Part shown: positions 44,725-53,326 of the stretch, piece by piece | How the letters are laid out: the number at the start of each line of letters is the position of its first letter | Position numbering within the stretch: the stretch's first letter is position 1 | Assembly: GCA_004554165.1 (NCBI GenBank) | Contig: SFNQ01000014.1 | Span: 18,556 to 82,555 of the forward strand | Direction of reading: 5' to 3' | Origin: Clostridiales bacterium | Lineage (GTDB): Bacteria > Bacillota > Clostridia > Christensenellales > CAG-138 | Length of the DNA stretch: 64,000 nucleotides | Program-made: the position numbers and the translations under genes | Notes under the pieces: generated by a model | What the model saw: the letters and a program-made list of their open reading frames with translations, nothing else | What the model was told of the DNA's origin: nothing | Database searches by the model: none

Positions 44725-44736
44725 GGGGGAGCTGCG

Positions 44737-45981
44737 ATGTTTGAACAGATTAATGAAAACGGCACTTTTGCCCAAATTAAGGTCATCGGCGTTGGCGGCG
44801 CGGGCTGCAACGCCATCAACCGCATGGTGCAGTACGGGTTGCGCGGCGTAGAGTTCGTCGCGGTCAACACGGACAAGCAGGCGCTGTACCTCAGCAAGGC
44901 CGAAAACAAGGTGCAGATCGGCGAAAAGCTGACCCGCGGCCTCGGCGCGGGCGCGGATCCCGAGGTGGGCCGCAAAGCCGCCGAGGAAAGCCGCGAGCAG
45001 CTCATGCAGGCGCTTGTCGATACGGATATGGCCTTCATTACCGCCGGCATGGGCGGCGGTACCGGAACCGGCGCCGCTTCCATCGTGGCCGAGTGCGCCA
45101 AGGAGCTTGGCATCCTGACGGTTGGCGTTGTAACAAAGCCCTTTACCTTTGAGGGCAAGGTGCGCATGCGCAACGCCGAAATCGGCATCGCCGCGCTCAA
45201 GCCCATTGTCGATACGCTCATCACCATTCCCAACGATAAACTGATCGACCTGGTGGGCAGGGCGAGCCTGCCCGACGCGCTCCGCGTTGCGGACGACGTG
45301 CTTCGCCAGGGCATTCAGGGCATCTCGGATCTTATCGCCGTGCCCGCCATGATCAACCTGGACTTTGCGGACGTCAAAACCGTCATGAAGGAGAAGGGCC
45401 TTGCGCACATGGGCATTGGCAACGCCTCCGGCGAAAAGCGCGCCGCCGAGGCCGCCCGCCAGGCCGTGGAGAGCCCCATGCTGGAAACCAGCATCAACGG
45501 TGCCCGCGGTGTGCTCATGAACATCACCGGCGGCCCGGATCTCAGTCTGCTGGAGGTCAACGAGGCGGCCGAGATCATCGCCGAGAGCGCCGATCCCGAA
45601 GCAAACATCATCTTTGGCGCGGACATCGACGACGCCATGGGCGACGCGCTCCGCATCACGGTCATTGCCACCGGCTTTGAGTCCGACCGCGCCATGCCGC
45701 AGGTTCCGCCCGCAGGCCTAGGCATGTATGGCACACAGCCGGTATTCCAGTCCGGTTTCCGCGCGCCCGCCCAGCAGCCCATGGGCCAGCAGCCGCAGAT
45801 GTTCAACAACGCGGCCTATGCGCCCCGCCGCCCCATGCCCATGAACATGATGGACGAGGAGCCCGTGGCCGAGCCGGAGCCGCTGCGCGAGGCGACCTTC
45901 ACCCAGGGCGACCTGCCCCAGGACTATCACGAGCGGCCGAAGAACAAGCTGGACGTGCCCGCTTTCCTGCGCAACAAGTAA
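44737..45981 (+). CDS. ftsZ: Cell division GTPase FtsZ
   Basis: 414 residues. N-terminal IKVIGVGGAGCNAINRM, the tubulin signature GGGTGTGAASIVAE, T7 loop NLDFADVKTVMKEKG, and a Met/Pro/Gln-rich linker ending in the conserved C-terminal peptide region DVPAFLRNK, which binds FtsA. It polymerises with GTP into the division ring. AAGGGGGAG precedes ATG 44737. Confidence 0.99.
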   Translation: MFEQINENGTFAQIKVIGVGGAGCNAINRMVQYGLRGVEFVAVNTDKQALYLSKAENKVQIGEKLTRGLGAGADPEVGRKAAEESREQLMQALVDTDMAFITAGMGGGTGTGAASIVAECAKELGILTVGVVTKPFTFEGKVRMRNAEIGIAALKPIVDTLITIPNDKLIDLVGRASLPDALRVADDVLRQGIQGISDLIAVPAMINLDFADVKTVMKEKGLAHMGIGNASGEKRAAEAARQAVESPMLETSINGARGVLMNITGGPDLSLLEVNEAAEIIAESADPEANIIFGADIDDAMGDALRITVIATGFESDRAMPQVPPAGLGMYGTQPVFQSGFRAPAQQPMGQQPQMFNNAAYAPRRPMPMNMMDEEPVAEPEPLREATFTQGDLPQDYHERPKNKLDVPAFLRNK

Positions 45982-46010
45982 GCGCAAGGATTTTCTCCCC
46001 CTGCATGCAG

Positions 46011-46265
46011 CGCGGCGCGGAGGAAACATCCGCGCCGTCAGAGTATCGAAAAAGTGGCTGAACGCCACTTTTTCGAGCTTTCACAGGTTTTGCTTCCCGC
46101 ATTCGCTCCCGGGCGGCAAAACCTGCAACGTACGAAAGCCTCCGGGTTTTCCTCCGTTCTGACGCACTTGTCGTCAGAGCCGGATGGAACATAAGGGGCT
46201 GCGGCCCCCTGATCAACCCCGGGGTTTTCGACAATCTCGCGGCGCGGAGGAAACATCCGCGCCGT
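46011..46265. repeat. 227-bp repeat-bounded element at the ftsZ terminator
   Basis: A 28-bp sequence, starting CGCGGCGCGGAGGAAACATC and ending CGCGCCGT, occurs identically at 46011-46038 and 46238-46265. The 199 bp between hold several inverted repeats: CGAAAAAGTGGC/GCCACTTTTTCG (46047-46075), CAGGTTTTGC/GCAAAACCTG (46084-46125), CTGACG/CGTCAG, GGGGCTGCGGCCCC and AACCCCGGGGTT. Positions 46193-46234 match the repeat at 17857-17900, inverted. It is non-coding. It looks like an inserted or duplicated cassette splitting the original terminator. Confidence 0.7.
46047..46075 (+). terminator. Hairpin inside the post-ftsZ element
   Basis: A 12-bp stem CGAAAAAGTGGC with GCCACTTTTTCG and a 5-nt loop lies 66 nt after the ftsZ stop. 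The five Ts lie inside the stem, so it may terminate or stall transcription. Confidence 0.5.
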
Positions 46266-46271
46266 TTTTCC
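46239..46271 (+). terminator. Intrinsic terminator at the end of the ftsZ unit
   Basis: CGGCGCGGA pairs with TCCGCGCCG around GGAAACA and is followed directly by TTTTTCC. The upstream copy of the same hairpin (46011-46038) lacks the T tract. Confidence 0.75.
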
Positions 46272-46318
46272 TTCTCGAATTTTCGACAAATCTTTATACG
46301 AAACATCGTTTAAATATG

Positions 46319-46347
46319 TTGACATCTGGTTTTTAAAACTATATAAT
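46319..46347 (+). promoter_or_regulatory. Consensus promoter of the hemolysin III-type gene
   Basis: TTGACA (46319-46324), 17-bp spacer, TATAAT (46342-46347): both hexamers perfect. Only GTGTTTC lies between the -10 box and ATG 46355, so the mRNA would start at or next to the start codon. Confidence 0.8.
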
Positions 46348-46354
46348 GTGTTTC

Positions 46355-47014
46355 ATGGAGCAGACGATATTAAAAAAACGCTATCTGCCGGATTATACGG
46401 TGGGCGAGGAAATCTTCAGCGCCGTCTCCCATGGCGCAGGCGCACTGCTGGGCCTTGCCGGCGGCGCAGTGCTGCTGGCGCGGGCGGCCCGGGTCTCCGG
46501 GGCGCTCGGCATATTCGCGGCCGCCGTGTACAGTGCGTCTCTGTTCATCCTCTATACGATGTCCACGCTGTACCACGCGCTGGTGGACAGGCGCGCCAAA
46601 TATGTGTTCCGCATTTTCGATCACTGCACGATTTATCTTCTGATCGCAGGCACCTATACGCCTCTGATGCTGGTGCTGATCGGCGGTGCGGCGGGCTGGA
46701 TCGTGTTCGCCGGGCTCTGGACGCTGGCCGCGCTGTGCATTACGCTCAACGCCATCGATCTGGAGCGCTTTAAGGTCTTCTCCATGATCTGCTATATTGC
46801 CATGGGCTGGTGTGTGCTACTGTTCATCGCGCCGGTCATCCGGGCGCTGGGACCCTGGGGCTCGGCGCTGCTGGTGCTGGGCGGCATCAGCTATACCGCC
46901 GGCCTGCTGTTCTATCGCAGAGCTTCTCTGCGCTACATGCACTCCGTCTGGCATCTGTTTGTGCTGGCGGGCAGTGTTTTTCAGTATTTCTGCATTCTCC
47001 TGTTTGTCTATTGA
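46355..47014 (+). CDS. Hemolysin III / YqfA-family membrane protein (PAQR superfamily)
   Basis: 219 residues from ATG 46355; the in-frame ATG at 46346 overlaps the -10 box and cannot be used from this promoter. Seven predicted membrane segments. Family motifs: YTVGEEIFSAVSHGAGALLG, STLYHAL (conserved S..H), FDHCTIYLLIAGTYTP and a C-terminal HSVWHLFVLAGSVFQYF with His pair. PAQR-type proteins carry conserved His/Asp metal ligands in the membrane; the bacterial function is not established. There is no ribosome binding site. Confidence 0.88.
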   Translation: MEQTILKKRYLPDYTVGEEIFSAVSHGAGALLGLAGGAVLLARAARVSGALGIFAAAVYSASLFILYTMSTLYHALVDRRAKYVFRIFDHCTIYLLIAGTYTPLMLVLIGGAAGWIVFAGLWTLAALCITLNAIDLERFKVFSMICYIAMGWCVLLFIAPVIRALGPWGSALLVLGGISYTAGLLFYRRASLRYMHSVWHLFVLAGSVFQYFCILLFVY

Positions 47015-47067
47015 TTCCCCCCTTCGGAGGCTCCGCCACCCCATTTCACCGGAACCTCCGACAAAGG

Positions 47068-47100
47068 AAAAAGCCGCGCATCAGTCCACGCGGCTTTTTT
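47068..47100. terminator. Bidirectional terminator between the hemolysin III gene and glgA
   Basis: AAAAAGCCGCG (47068-47078) pairs with CGCGGCTTTTT (47089-47099) around a 10-nt loop. A and T tracts flank both sides, so it serves both converging genes. Confidence 0.88.
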
Positions 47101-47114
47101 CTCCTTCCTTTGCC

Positions 47115-48665
47115 TCACTTGCGCCCGGCGCCGGGCCTGCCTGCCCCCGGGCTGCGCAGCGGCGCGTTTCCGGCAGGCGGCGTATGCTGCCGCTCCGCGG
47201 GAACGGGGCTCTCCACAGCCGCCTGCGGCATTCCGCTGAGCCTTTTGTACAGCGCGATATACCGCCCGGCCGACACCGGCCAGCCGAAATCCTCCTGCAT
47301 GCCGCGCCACACAAGGCGCCGCCACATGGGTTTATCGTCATAGTAGTACTGCACGGCGCGCTCAATGGTAAAGAGCATCTCATGGGCGTTATAGTTGCAG
47401 AAGGAAAAGCCATTGCCCTCGTCGGTATACTTGTTATAGGGGCGAATGCTGTCCCGCAGTCCCCCCGTTTCGCGCACGATGGGAACGGAGCCGTAGCGCA
47501 GCGCGATCATCTGCGACAGGCCGCAGGGTTCAAACTGCGAGGGCATGAGGAACATATCGCTGCCCGCATACACGCGATGCGCCAGCCCTTCATGAAAGCC
47601 CACATAGGAGCTGATCTGCCCCTCATAACGCCATGCCGCCCAGTTGATCAGGTCCACATAGCGCTTGTCGCCGCTGCCGAGAAACACCATCTGCAAATCC
47701 ATGCGCATGATGTCCGAGAGCACGCGCTCCACAAGGTCCAGCCCCTTCTGCGGCGTAAGGCGGGAAATCATGCCGATGATGGGAACCTCCGGCCGCTCGG
47801 CGAGATGGCACACGCGCTGCAGGGTTTTCTTGCATTCGGCCTTCCCCCCCATGTTCTGCGCATCATACGTTGCGCCGATCAGCCGGTCCGTGGCGGGGTT
47901 ATACGCCTCGGTATCGATGCCGTTGAGGATGCCCGAGACCGTAGCGCCCCGCTTTCTGAGCAGGCCGTCCAGCCCTGCGCCATAGTATTCGGTCTTGATC
48001 TCCTCGGCGTAGCTGGGGCTGACCGTACACACATGGTCCGCAAACACCAGCCCTGCCTTCATGCAGGAGAGGTTGCCGTAGTATTCCAGATACTCCGAAT
48101 GGAACAGGCTGCCATCCAGCCCGATGCAGGCGTTCAGCTCCGCCCAGTTGAAGATGCCCTGATAGTTCAGGTTGTGTACGGAAAACACCGTCCGAATCGC
48201 GCGCATCCGTTCATCCCACTGGTACTGGGTTTTGAGCAGCGCGGCAATCAGGCCCGTCTGCCAGTCGTTGAGATGCAGCACGTCCGGAACGAAGTCGATG
48301 CGCGGAAGAATCTCCAGCACCGCCCGGCAGAAAAAGGCAAAGCGCCTGCCCTCGCTGAGTCCGTCGCCATAGATGGCGTCGCAGTAAAAAAACTCCTCGT
48401 TGTCCACAAAATAATACGTTACGCCCCGCTCTTTCAGCGTGGACACACCGCAGAACTTCTGTTCCGCGCCGAAAGGAACGGTGAAGCTGAACAGATGTTG
48501 CATGCGCTCCCGGTATCCGCCGTCGATCAGGCGGTACTTGGGCAGAATCACACGCGCGTCCTCGCCCTGCCTGCACAGCTCCACGGGGAGCGAGCCCACC
48601 ACGTCCGCCAGCCCGCCGGTCTTGATAAACGGGACGCATTCGCTTGCCGCAAAGAGGATTTTCAT
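47115..48665 (-). CDS. glgA: Glycogen synthase (ADP-glucose)
   Basis: 516 residues from ATG 48665 (MKILFAASECVPFIKTGGLA), where the KTGGL motif binds ADP-glucose. The C-terminal GT-B half has the synthase signature FLMPSQFEPCGLSQMIALRY and PIVRETGGLRD. It extends alpha-1,4-glucan chains. The ribosome binding site is weak (GGGAAGGG), in a purine-rich stretch. The C-terminus carries about 35 extra low-complexity residues. It is last in glgB-glgC-glgD-glgA, separated from glgD by about 290 bp. Confidence 0.95.
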   Translation of the reverse strand: MKILFAASECVPFIKTGGLADVVGSLPVELCRQGEDARVILPKYRLIDGGYRERMQHLFSFTVPFGAEQKFCGVSTLKERGVTYYFVDNEEFFYCDAIYGDGLSEGRRFAFFCRAVLEILPRIDFVPDVLHLNDWQTGLIAALLKTQYQWDERMRAIRTVFSVHNLNYQGIFNWAELNACIGLDGSLFHSEYLEYYGNLSCMKAGLVFADHVCTVSPSYAEEIKTEYYGAGLDGLLRKRGATVSGILNGIDTEAYNPATDRLIGATYDAQNMGGKAECKKTLQRVCHLAERPEVPIIGMISRLTPQKGLDLVERVLSDIMRMDLQMVFLGSGDKRYVDLINWAAWRYEGQISSYVGFHEGLAHRVYAGSDMFLMPSQFEPCGLSQMIALRYGSVPIVRETGGLRDSIRPYNKYTDEGNGFSFCNYNAHEMLFTIERAVQYYYDDKPMWRRLVWRGMQEDFGWPVSAGRYIALYKRLSGMPQAAVESPVPAERQHTPPAGNAPLRSPGAGRPGAGRK

Positions 48666-48957
48666 ACGGATTCCCTTCCCTTTCCCTTTTCTTTTCTCTG
48701 CTTCGTTTTTTCGGAAAAAGAAGCAGCAAGAAAACGACACCCACGGCAGACAGGCGTGACAGTCCACCCCTGGCCGGTGCAATCCGTCCTTCCGGCAAAG
48801 CGTGCGCCTCGGCATTCCTCCGCCAAAGAGAATGCGATGCCGCCGGGCGCAGGCAGTCCAATCTCCGTCCCCCGGATTGCGTCCATCAGCCCCCGCGCTC
48901 CGTCATGCAAAGCGCTTTTGCCCTGTTGTTCTCAGGAAAAGGCCAGGCGCTCCCCTG
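48666..48957. other. Gap between glgD and glgA, no supported gene
   Basis: About 290 bp. No reading frame with a ribosome binding site or family motif is visible on either strand, and no strong hairpin or promoter was found. The last 50 nt before glgA are purine-rich on the coding strand. Confidence 0.5.
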
Positions 48958-50082
48958 CTACACCGTCGCGTTCTTCTTGAGGATGATGGGGAACCCGTCG
49001 TAGCCCACCAGCGTGCGGCCGTCGCGGATCGTCGCGCCCTTGTCGAGCACCACATGGTCCAGCGTACAGCCGCAGCCCACGGTCACGCCCTGCATGAGAA
49101 TGGAGTTCTTGACCACGGAGCCGCGCCCAATCTTCACGCCGCGGAACAGAATGCTGTTCTCCACATGGCCGTCGATATCGCAGCCGTCCGCCAGCATCGC
49201 ATTTTTGACGCCGGCCTCCGCCCCGTAGCGCGCGGACACCTCGTCCTTGACCTTCGTGTAAATGGGTCTGCTGCGATGAAACAGATCCGCGCGCACCGCA
49301 GGATCCAGCAGCGCCATGTTGTGCGAGAAGAAGCTGGACACGGAATTCAGCCGCGCCACATAGCCGCCATAGCGCCAGCCAAAGATCTTCAGCGAGCTGC
49401 ACTTTTTGAGCAGAACATCCCGCAAAAAGTCGTACTCGCCGCGCGCATACGCCTCCTCCACAAGGTATTCCAGCAGGAGCTTATCCATAATCATCACGTC
49501 GCAGCTCTGGCAGGCCGTGCGGGGCCGGTAGGGGTCCAGCTCCATGCCGGTCACGCGGCCGTTTTCATCCATCAGCAGGCGCAAATCCTTGTTCTGATCC
49601 TCCGGGTCAAAGGCCGCATCCTCGTTGTACATGATGGTGATGTCCGCCCCGGTGCGCACATGCTGCTCAAACATGCTGTGGAAGGAGGTGTTGAAAATCG
49701 TGTGGCTGCCGGAAAGGATCACATACTGCTGGGGACAGCGCCGGACATAGCCCAGGCAGGAGCGGAACGCATCCACGGAGCCGCGGTAGAGGCCCGTGCT
49801 GTCCTTGGTCAGAAAGGGCGGGAGGATGAACAGGCCCTCGCGCTTTCTGTGCAGATCCCATTCCTTGCCCGCGCCGAGATGGTCCATCAGCGAGTGGTAG
49901 TTCTTCTGTGCGATGAGGCCCACGCTGGAGACGCCCGAATGGACAAGATCGGAAAGGATAAAGTCCACGCAGCGGTATCTGCCGCCAAAGGGCAGCGCCG
50001 CCACCGCCCGCGACATGGTCAGATCGCGCATGCGCGGGTTGTTTTCGCCGGTGTAAATGAGTCCAAACGCACTGTTGATCAT
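48958..50082 (-). CDS. glgD: GlgD, regulatory ADP-glucose pyrophosphorylase-like subunit
   Basis: 374 residues from ATG 50082, behind GAGGAGGGG and overlapping the glgC stop (ATGA). It has the nucleotidyltransferase fold (INSAFGLIYTGENNPRMRDL, ALPFGGRYRCVDFILSDLVH) but the N-terminal GGxGxRL motif of catalytic subunits is degenerate (YTGENNPRMRDL). C-terminal left-handed beta-helix hexapeptides follow (GCDIDGHVENSILFRGVKIG). In Firmicutes GlgD forms a hetero-oligomer with GlgC and raises its activity. Confidence 0.93.
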   Translation of the reverse strand: MINSAFGLIYTGENNPRMRDLTMSRAVAALPFGGRYRCVDFILSDLVHSGVSSVGLIAQKNYHSLMDHLGAGKEWDLHRKREGLFILPPFLTKDSTGLYRGSVDAFRSCLGYVRRCPQQYVILSGSHTIFNTSFHSMFEQHVRTGADITIMYNEDAAFDPEDQNKDLRLLMDENGRVTGMELDPYRPRTACQSCDVMIMDKLLLEYLVEEAYARGEYDFLRDVLLKKCSSLKIFGWRYGGYVARLNSVSSFFSHNMALLDPAVRADLFHRSRPIYTKVKDEVSARYGAEAGVKNAMLADGCDIDGHVENSILFRGVKIGRGSVVKNSILMQGVTVGCGCTLDHVVLDKGATIRDGRTLVGYDGFPIILKKNATV

Positions 50083-51305
50083 GCCCGCCCCTCCTCTTCC
50101 GCGCCGCTGCATGCTGCAATCGCACCCGAGGGCAGATATGCCCCCGCATTGACGCAGATGTCGTTGCCCACCAGCGTAATGTCGCCCGTGAGACTGTTGT
50201 CCACATGATCCCGCTCGCGCAGCGGCCCGCCGATGACAGCCCCTTCTCCGATGTGCGCGTTTTCTCCTACAATGGCCTTATAGACCTTCGCGCCCCTGCC
50301 GATGACCGCGCCCGGCAGTACGACCGCATCGCAGACCTCGGCCCCTTCGCAAACGGTCACGCCCGCAAAGAGCACGCTGCGCCTGACGCTCCCGTAGACC
50401 TCGGAGCCCTCGGTTACAAGACTTCTCTCGATGACCGCGCCGTCGCCCACAAAGTGCGGCGGAAAGCTGGGGTTGCGGCTGTAGATGCGCCAGGAGGGAT
50501 CGTCCAGCTGCAGCCTGGGCGGCTCCGAAATGAGGTCCATGTTGGCCTCCCAGAGGCTTTTGACGGTTCCCACATCCTTCCAGTAGCCGGAAAAGGGGTA
50601 GGCCACCATAAGCTCCCCCCCATGCAGCATGGCTGGAATGATGTTCTTGCCAAAATCGTTTTCGGAATCCGGGTCCGCATCGTCCCGCGCCATGTAGCGC
50701 TTGAGCAGCTTCCAGTTGAAAATATAGATCCCCATGGAGGCCTTGTTGGATTTCGGGTGCTTCGGCTTTTCCTCAAAGGAGACGATGCGGTCACGCTCGT
50801 CGGTGTTCATAATGCCGAAGCGATGGGCCTCCTCCATGGGGACGGGCAGTACGGCGATGGTCGCCGCCGCGCCCGTCTGGACATGGAACTGCAGCATGCG
50901 GCTGTAGTCCATCTTGTAAATATGATCGCCCGAAAGGATGAGCACATAGTCCGGGTCGTACTGATCCACAAATTCACGGTTCTGATAGATGGCGTTGGCC
51001 GTGCCGGTGTACCAGCGGCCGTCGCTGCCGGTCATGTAGGGCGGCAGCACGAACACGCCGCCGTTGAGCCGGTCAAGGTCCCAGTACTGTCCGGTGCCCA
51101 GATAGGAATTGAGGGCGAGGGGCCTGTACTGCGTCAAAACGCCCACAGTATCAATGTCCGAATTGACACAATTGGAAAGGGGGAAATCGATAATCCGGTA
51201 CTTGCCGCCAAAGGGGACAGCCGGCTTGGCCATGTGGGAGGTCAGTACGCCAAGACGGCTGCCCTGCCCGCCGGCCAGCAACATCGCTACAATCTTCTTT
51301 TTCAT
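50079..51305 (-). CDS. glgC: Glucose-1-phosphate adenylyltransferase, catalytic subunit
   Basis: 408 residues from ATG 51305 with GGAAAGGATG upstream. Catalytic motif MLLAGGQGSRLGVLTSHMAK, substrate strand FPLSNCVNSDIDTVGVLTQY, and the glucose-1-phosphate region VSFEEKPKHPKSNKASMGIY. The C-terminal beta-helix has VIGRGAKVYKAIVGENAHIG. It makes ADP-glucose from glucose-1-phosphate and ATP. It starts 4 bp after glgB ends. Confidence 0.96.
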   Translation of the reverse strand: MKKKIVAMLLAGGQGSRLGVLTSHMAKPAVPFGGKYRIIDFPLSNCVNSDIDTVGVLTQYRPLALNSYLGTGQYWDLDRLNGGVFVLPPYMTGSDGRWYTGTANAIYQNREFVDQYDPDYVLILSGDHIYKMDYSRMLQFHVQTGAAATIAVLPVPMEEAHRFGIMNTDERDRIVSFEEKPKHPKSNKASMGIYIFNWKLLKRYMARDDADPDSENDFGKNIIPAMLHGGELMVAYPFSGYWKDVGTVKSLWEANMDLISEPPRLQLDDPSWRIYSRNPSFPPHFVGDGAVIERSLVTEGSEVYGSVRRSVLFAGVTVCEGAEVCDAVVLPGAVIGRGAKVYKAIVGENAHIGEGAVIGGPLRERDHVDNSLTGDITLVGNDICVNAGAYLPSGAIAACSGAEEEGRA

Positions 51306-51309
51306 GGGC

Positions 51310-53178
51310 TCATCCTTTCCTGTATGTGAAATACACGCCGCCATAGGGAGGCAGCTTGATGCGGATGCGGTAGTCGAAGTTGTCGCAGGGTTCGTCCTCG
51401 GTCAGGACAACGCCGTTTTTATAATCGCCGGTGCCGCCGTAGCGCGGCTCGTCGGTGGAAAGGCTCTCGGTAAAGCTGCCCGCCCCGGGTACGCCGAGCA
51501 CATAGCCCTCCTGCGGCACGGGCGTGAAGTTGAAGGCGCAGAGCACCGCGTTGCCGCGCTCGTCAAAGCGCATCCAGGCCAGCGTAGAATGCAGGCTGTC
51601 GTTCACGCTGAGCCAGGTAAAGCCCTCCCAGCTGTCGTCCACGCGGTACAGCGGCGGCGTTGCGGTATAAAAGCGGTTCAGGTCGCGCACAAGGCGCTGC
51701 ATCTCGGCGTGCTTTGGGTAGTCGAGCAGCAGCCAGTCCAGCTCCTGATCGTCCCGCCACTCGATGTACTGGCCAAACTCCGCGCCCATGAACATGAGCT
51801 TTTTGCCCGGGTGCGCAAACTGGTAGGCAAACAGAAGCCGGAGCTGCGCAAACTGCTGCCAGTAATCCCCAGGCATCTTGCCGAGCATACTCTTCTTGCC
51901 ATGCACCACCTCATCGTGGGAAAAGGGCAGCACATAGTGCTCGGAAAAGGCATACAGCAGCGAGAAGGTCAGCTTGTCGTGGTTCCATTTGCGGAAATAG
52001 CTGTCCATCTCCATGTATGTGAGCAGGTCGTTCATCCAGCCCATGTTCCACTTGAAGGAGAAGCCCAATCCCCCGTCCTGAATGGATCGCGTCACATAGG
52101 GATAGGCGGTGCTGTCCTCGGCAAAAAGCAGCTTTTCGCACGGGAGCTGGTGAACCGCCTTGGACAGCTTTTTGAAGAATTCAATCGCCCCCAGGTTTTC
52201 CCTGCCGCCGTACTGGTTGGGCAGCCACTCGCCGTCGTTCTTTGCATAGTCCAGATAGAGCATACAGGCTACGGCGTCCACGCGCAGACCGTCAAAATGA
52301 TATTCGTTCAGCCAGAACATGGCCGAGGAGAGCAGGAAGCTCTGCACCTGGGTGCGCTCAAAGTTGAACAGCAGCGTTCCCCACTGCGGCATATCGCTGC
52401 GCCGCGGATCTGCGTGCTCATACAGCGGCGACCCGTCAAAGCGACGGAGGCCGTGGGCGTCGCGGGTGAAATGCGCAGGCACCCAGTCCATGATGACGCC
52501 GATGCCGCGCTCATGCGCGCGGTTGACAAGGTACATCAGGTCCTCCGGCGCGCCATAGCGCGCTGTAGCCGCAAAGTAGCCCGTAACCTGATAGCCCCAG
52601 CTCTTGTCATAGGGGTATTCCATCAGCGGCATGAATTCGATGTGGGTGTAGCCCATGTCGGAAACATAGTCGATGAGCTCGTGCGCAAGTTCGCGATAAT
52701 CGAGCCCCTCGCGCCAGGTGCCCGCGTGCACCTCGTAGATGCTCATGGGCTTTCTGGTCGCGTCCCGGCGCGAATCAAGGTATTTCCCGTCCGTCCAGGG
52801 GAAGGACGGCAGCTCGGCGACCATGGAGGCCGTGCCGCCCGGCTCCCCGCGCACCGCGAAGGGATCGGCGCGCAGCACCGTCTCGCCGGCCTTTGTAAGA
52901 ATGGAGTATTTATAGAGCTGGCCCTCCCGGGCAAAGCCGAGATGTGCCTCCCAAACGCCGGTGGTTCCGACCATATGCATGGGGTCGGCCGCCGCGTTCC
53001 ACGCATTGAAATCGCCGACAACGCTGACCGCCAGCGCCTCCGGCGCCCAGACCGCAAAGCGGTAAACCCGTTCTCCATAGGCGCCCGTGCGCGCATGGCA
53101 GCCCAGCGCCTCATACGCCGCGGTAGAAATGCCCTCGTTGAAAAAATACAGTTCGTTGTCGTCCAGATGGAACGCCAT
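51310..53178 (-). CDS. glgB: 1,4-alpha-glucan branching enzyme (GH13)
   Basis: 622 residues from ATG 53178, behind GGAGGAGAG; the longer frame to 53277 starts upstream of the promoter. An N-terminal CBM48-like domain (YRFAVWAPEALAVSVVGDFN) precedes the TIM-barrel with catalytic motifs DWVPAHFTRD, FDGLRVDAVACMLYLD (nucleophile Asp), KLLFAEDSTAYP (acid Glu) and LPFSHDEVVHGKKS. It introduces alpha-1,6 branches in glycogen. It is first gene of the glg operon. Confidence 0.97.
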   Translation of the reverse strand: MAFHLDDNELYFFNEGISTAAYEALGCHARTGAYGERVYRFAVWAPEALAVSVVGDFNAWNAAADPMHMVGTTGVWEAHLGFAREGQLYKYSILTKAGETVLRADPFAVRGEPGGTASMVAELPSFPWTDGKYLDSRRDATRKPMSIYEVHAGTWREGLDYRELAHELIDYVSDMGYTHIEFMPLMEYPYDKSWGYQVTGYFAATARYGAPEDLMYLVNRAHERGIGVIMDWVPAHFTRDAHGLRRFDGSPLYEHADPRRSDMPQWGTLLFNFERTQVQSFLLSSAMFWLNEYHFDGLRVDAVACMLYLDYAKNDGEWLPNQYGGRENLGAIEFFKKLSKAVHQLPCEKLLFAEDSTAYPYVTRSIQDGGLGFSFKWNMGWMNDLLTYMEMDSYFRKWNHDKLTFSLLYAFSEHYVLPFSHDEVVHGKKSMLGKMPGDYWQQFAQLRLLFAYQFAHPGKKLMFMGAEFGQYIEWRDDQELDWLLLDYPKHAEMQRLVRDLNRFYTATPPLYRVDDSWEGFTWLSVNDSLHSTLAWMRFDERGNAVLCAFNFTPVPQEGYVLGVPGAGSFTESLSTDEPRYGGTGDYKNGVVLTEDEPCDNFDYRIRIKLPPYGGVYFTYRKG

Positions 53179-53256
53179 TGATCTCTCCTCCGTCTCCGGG
53201 CCGCGCAGGGATGTTTTGGCAGCCGTTTGCGCTGCCAGCGGCCATCCCTTGGAATT

Positions 53257-53289
53257 ATCATACCACACTCCCGGCATTTGTGGTATAAT
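53257..53289. promoter_or_regulatory. Divergent promoter palindrome between glgB and the AEC transporter
   Basis: TGTGGTATAAT (plus, 53279-53289) and TGTGGTATGAT (minus, 53267-53257) are two extended -10 elements firing away from each other. Their cores form an inverted repeat, ATACCACA-N11-TGTGGTAT. Neither has a good -35. The symmetry may be a byproduct of two promoters or a regulator site. Confidence 0.6.
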
Positions 53290-53326
53290 TTCCGGGATAA
53301 TTTATGCCAAAAGGAACCAGCAAGCC

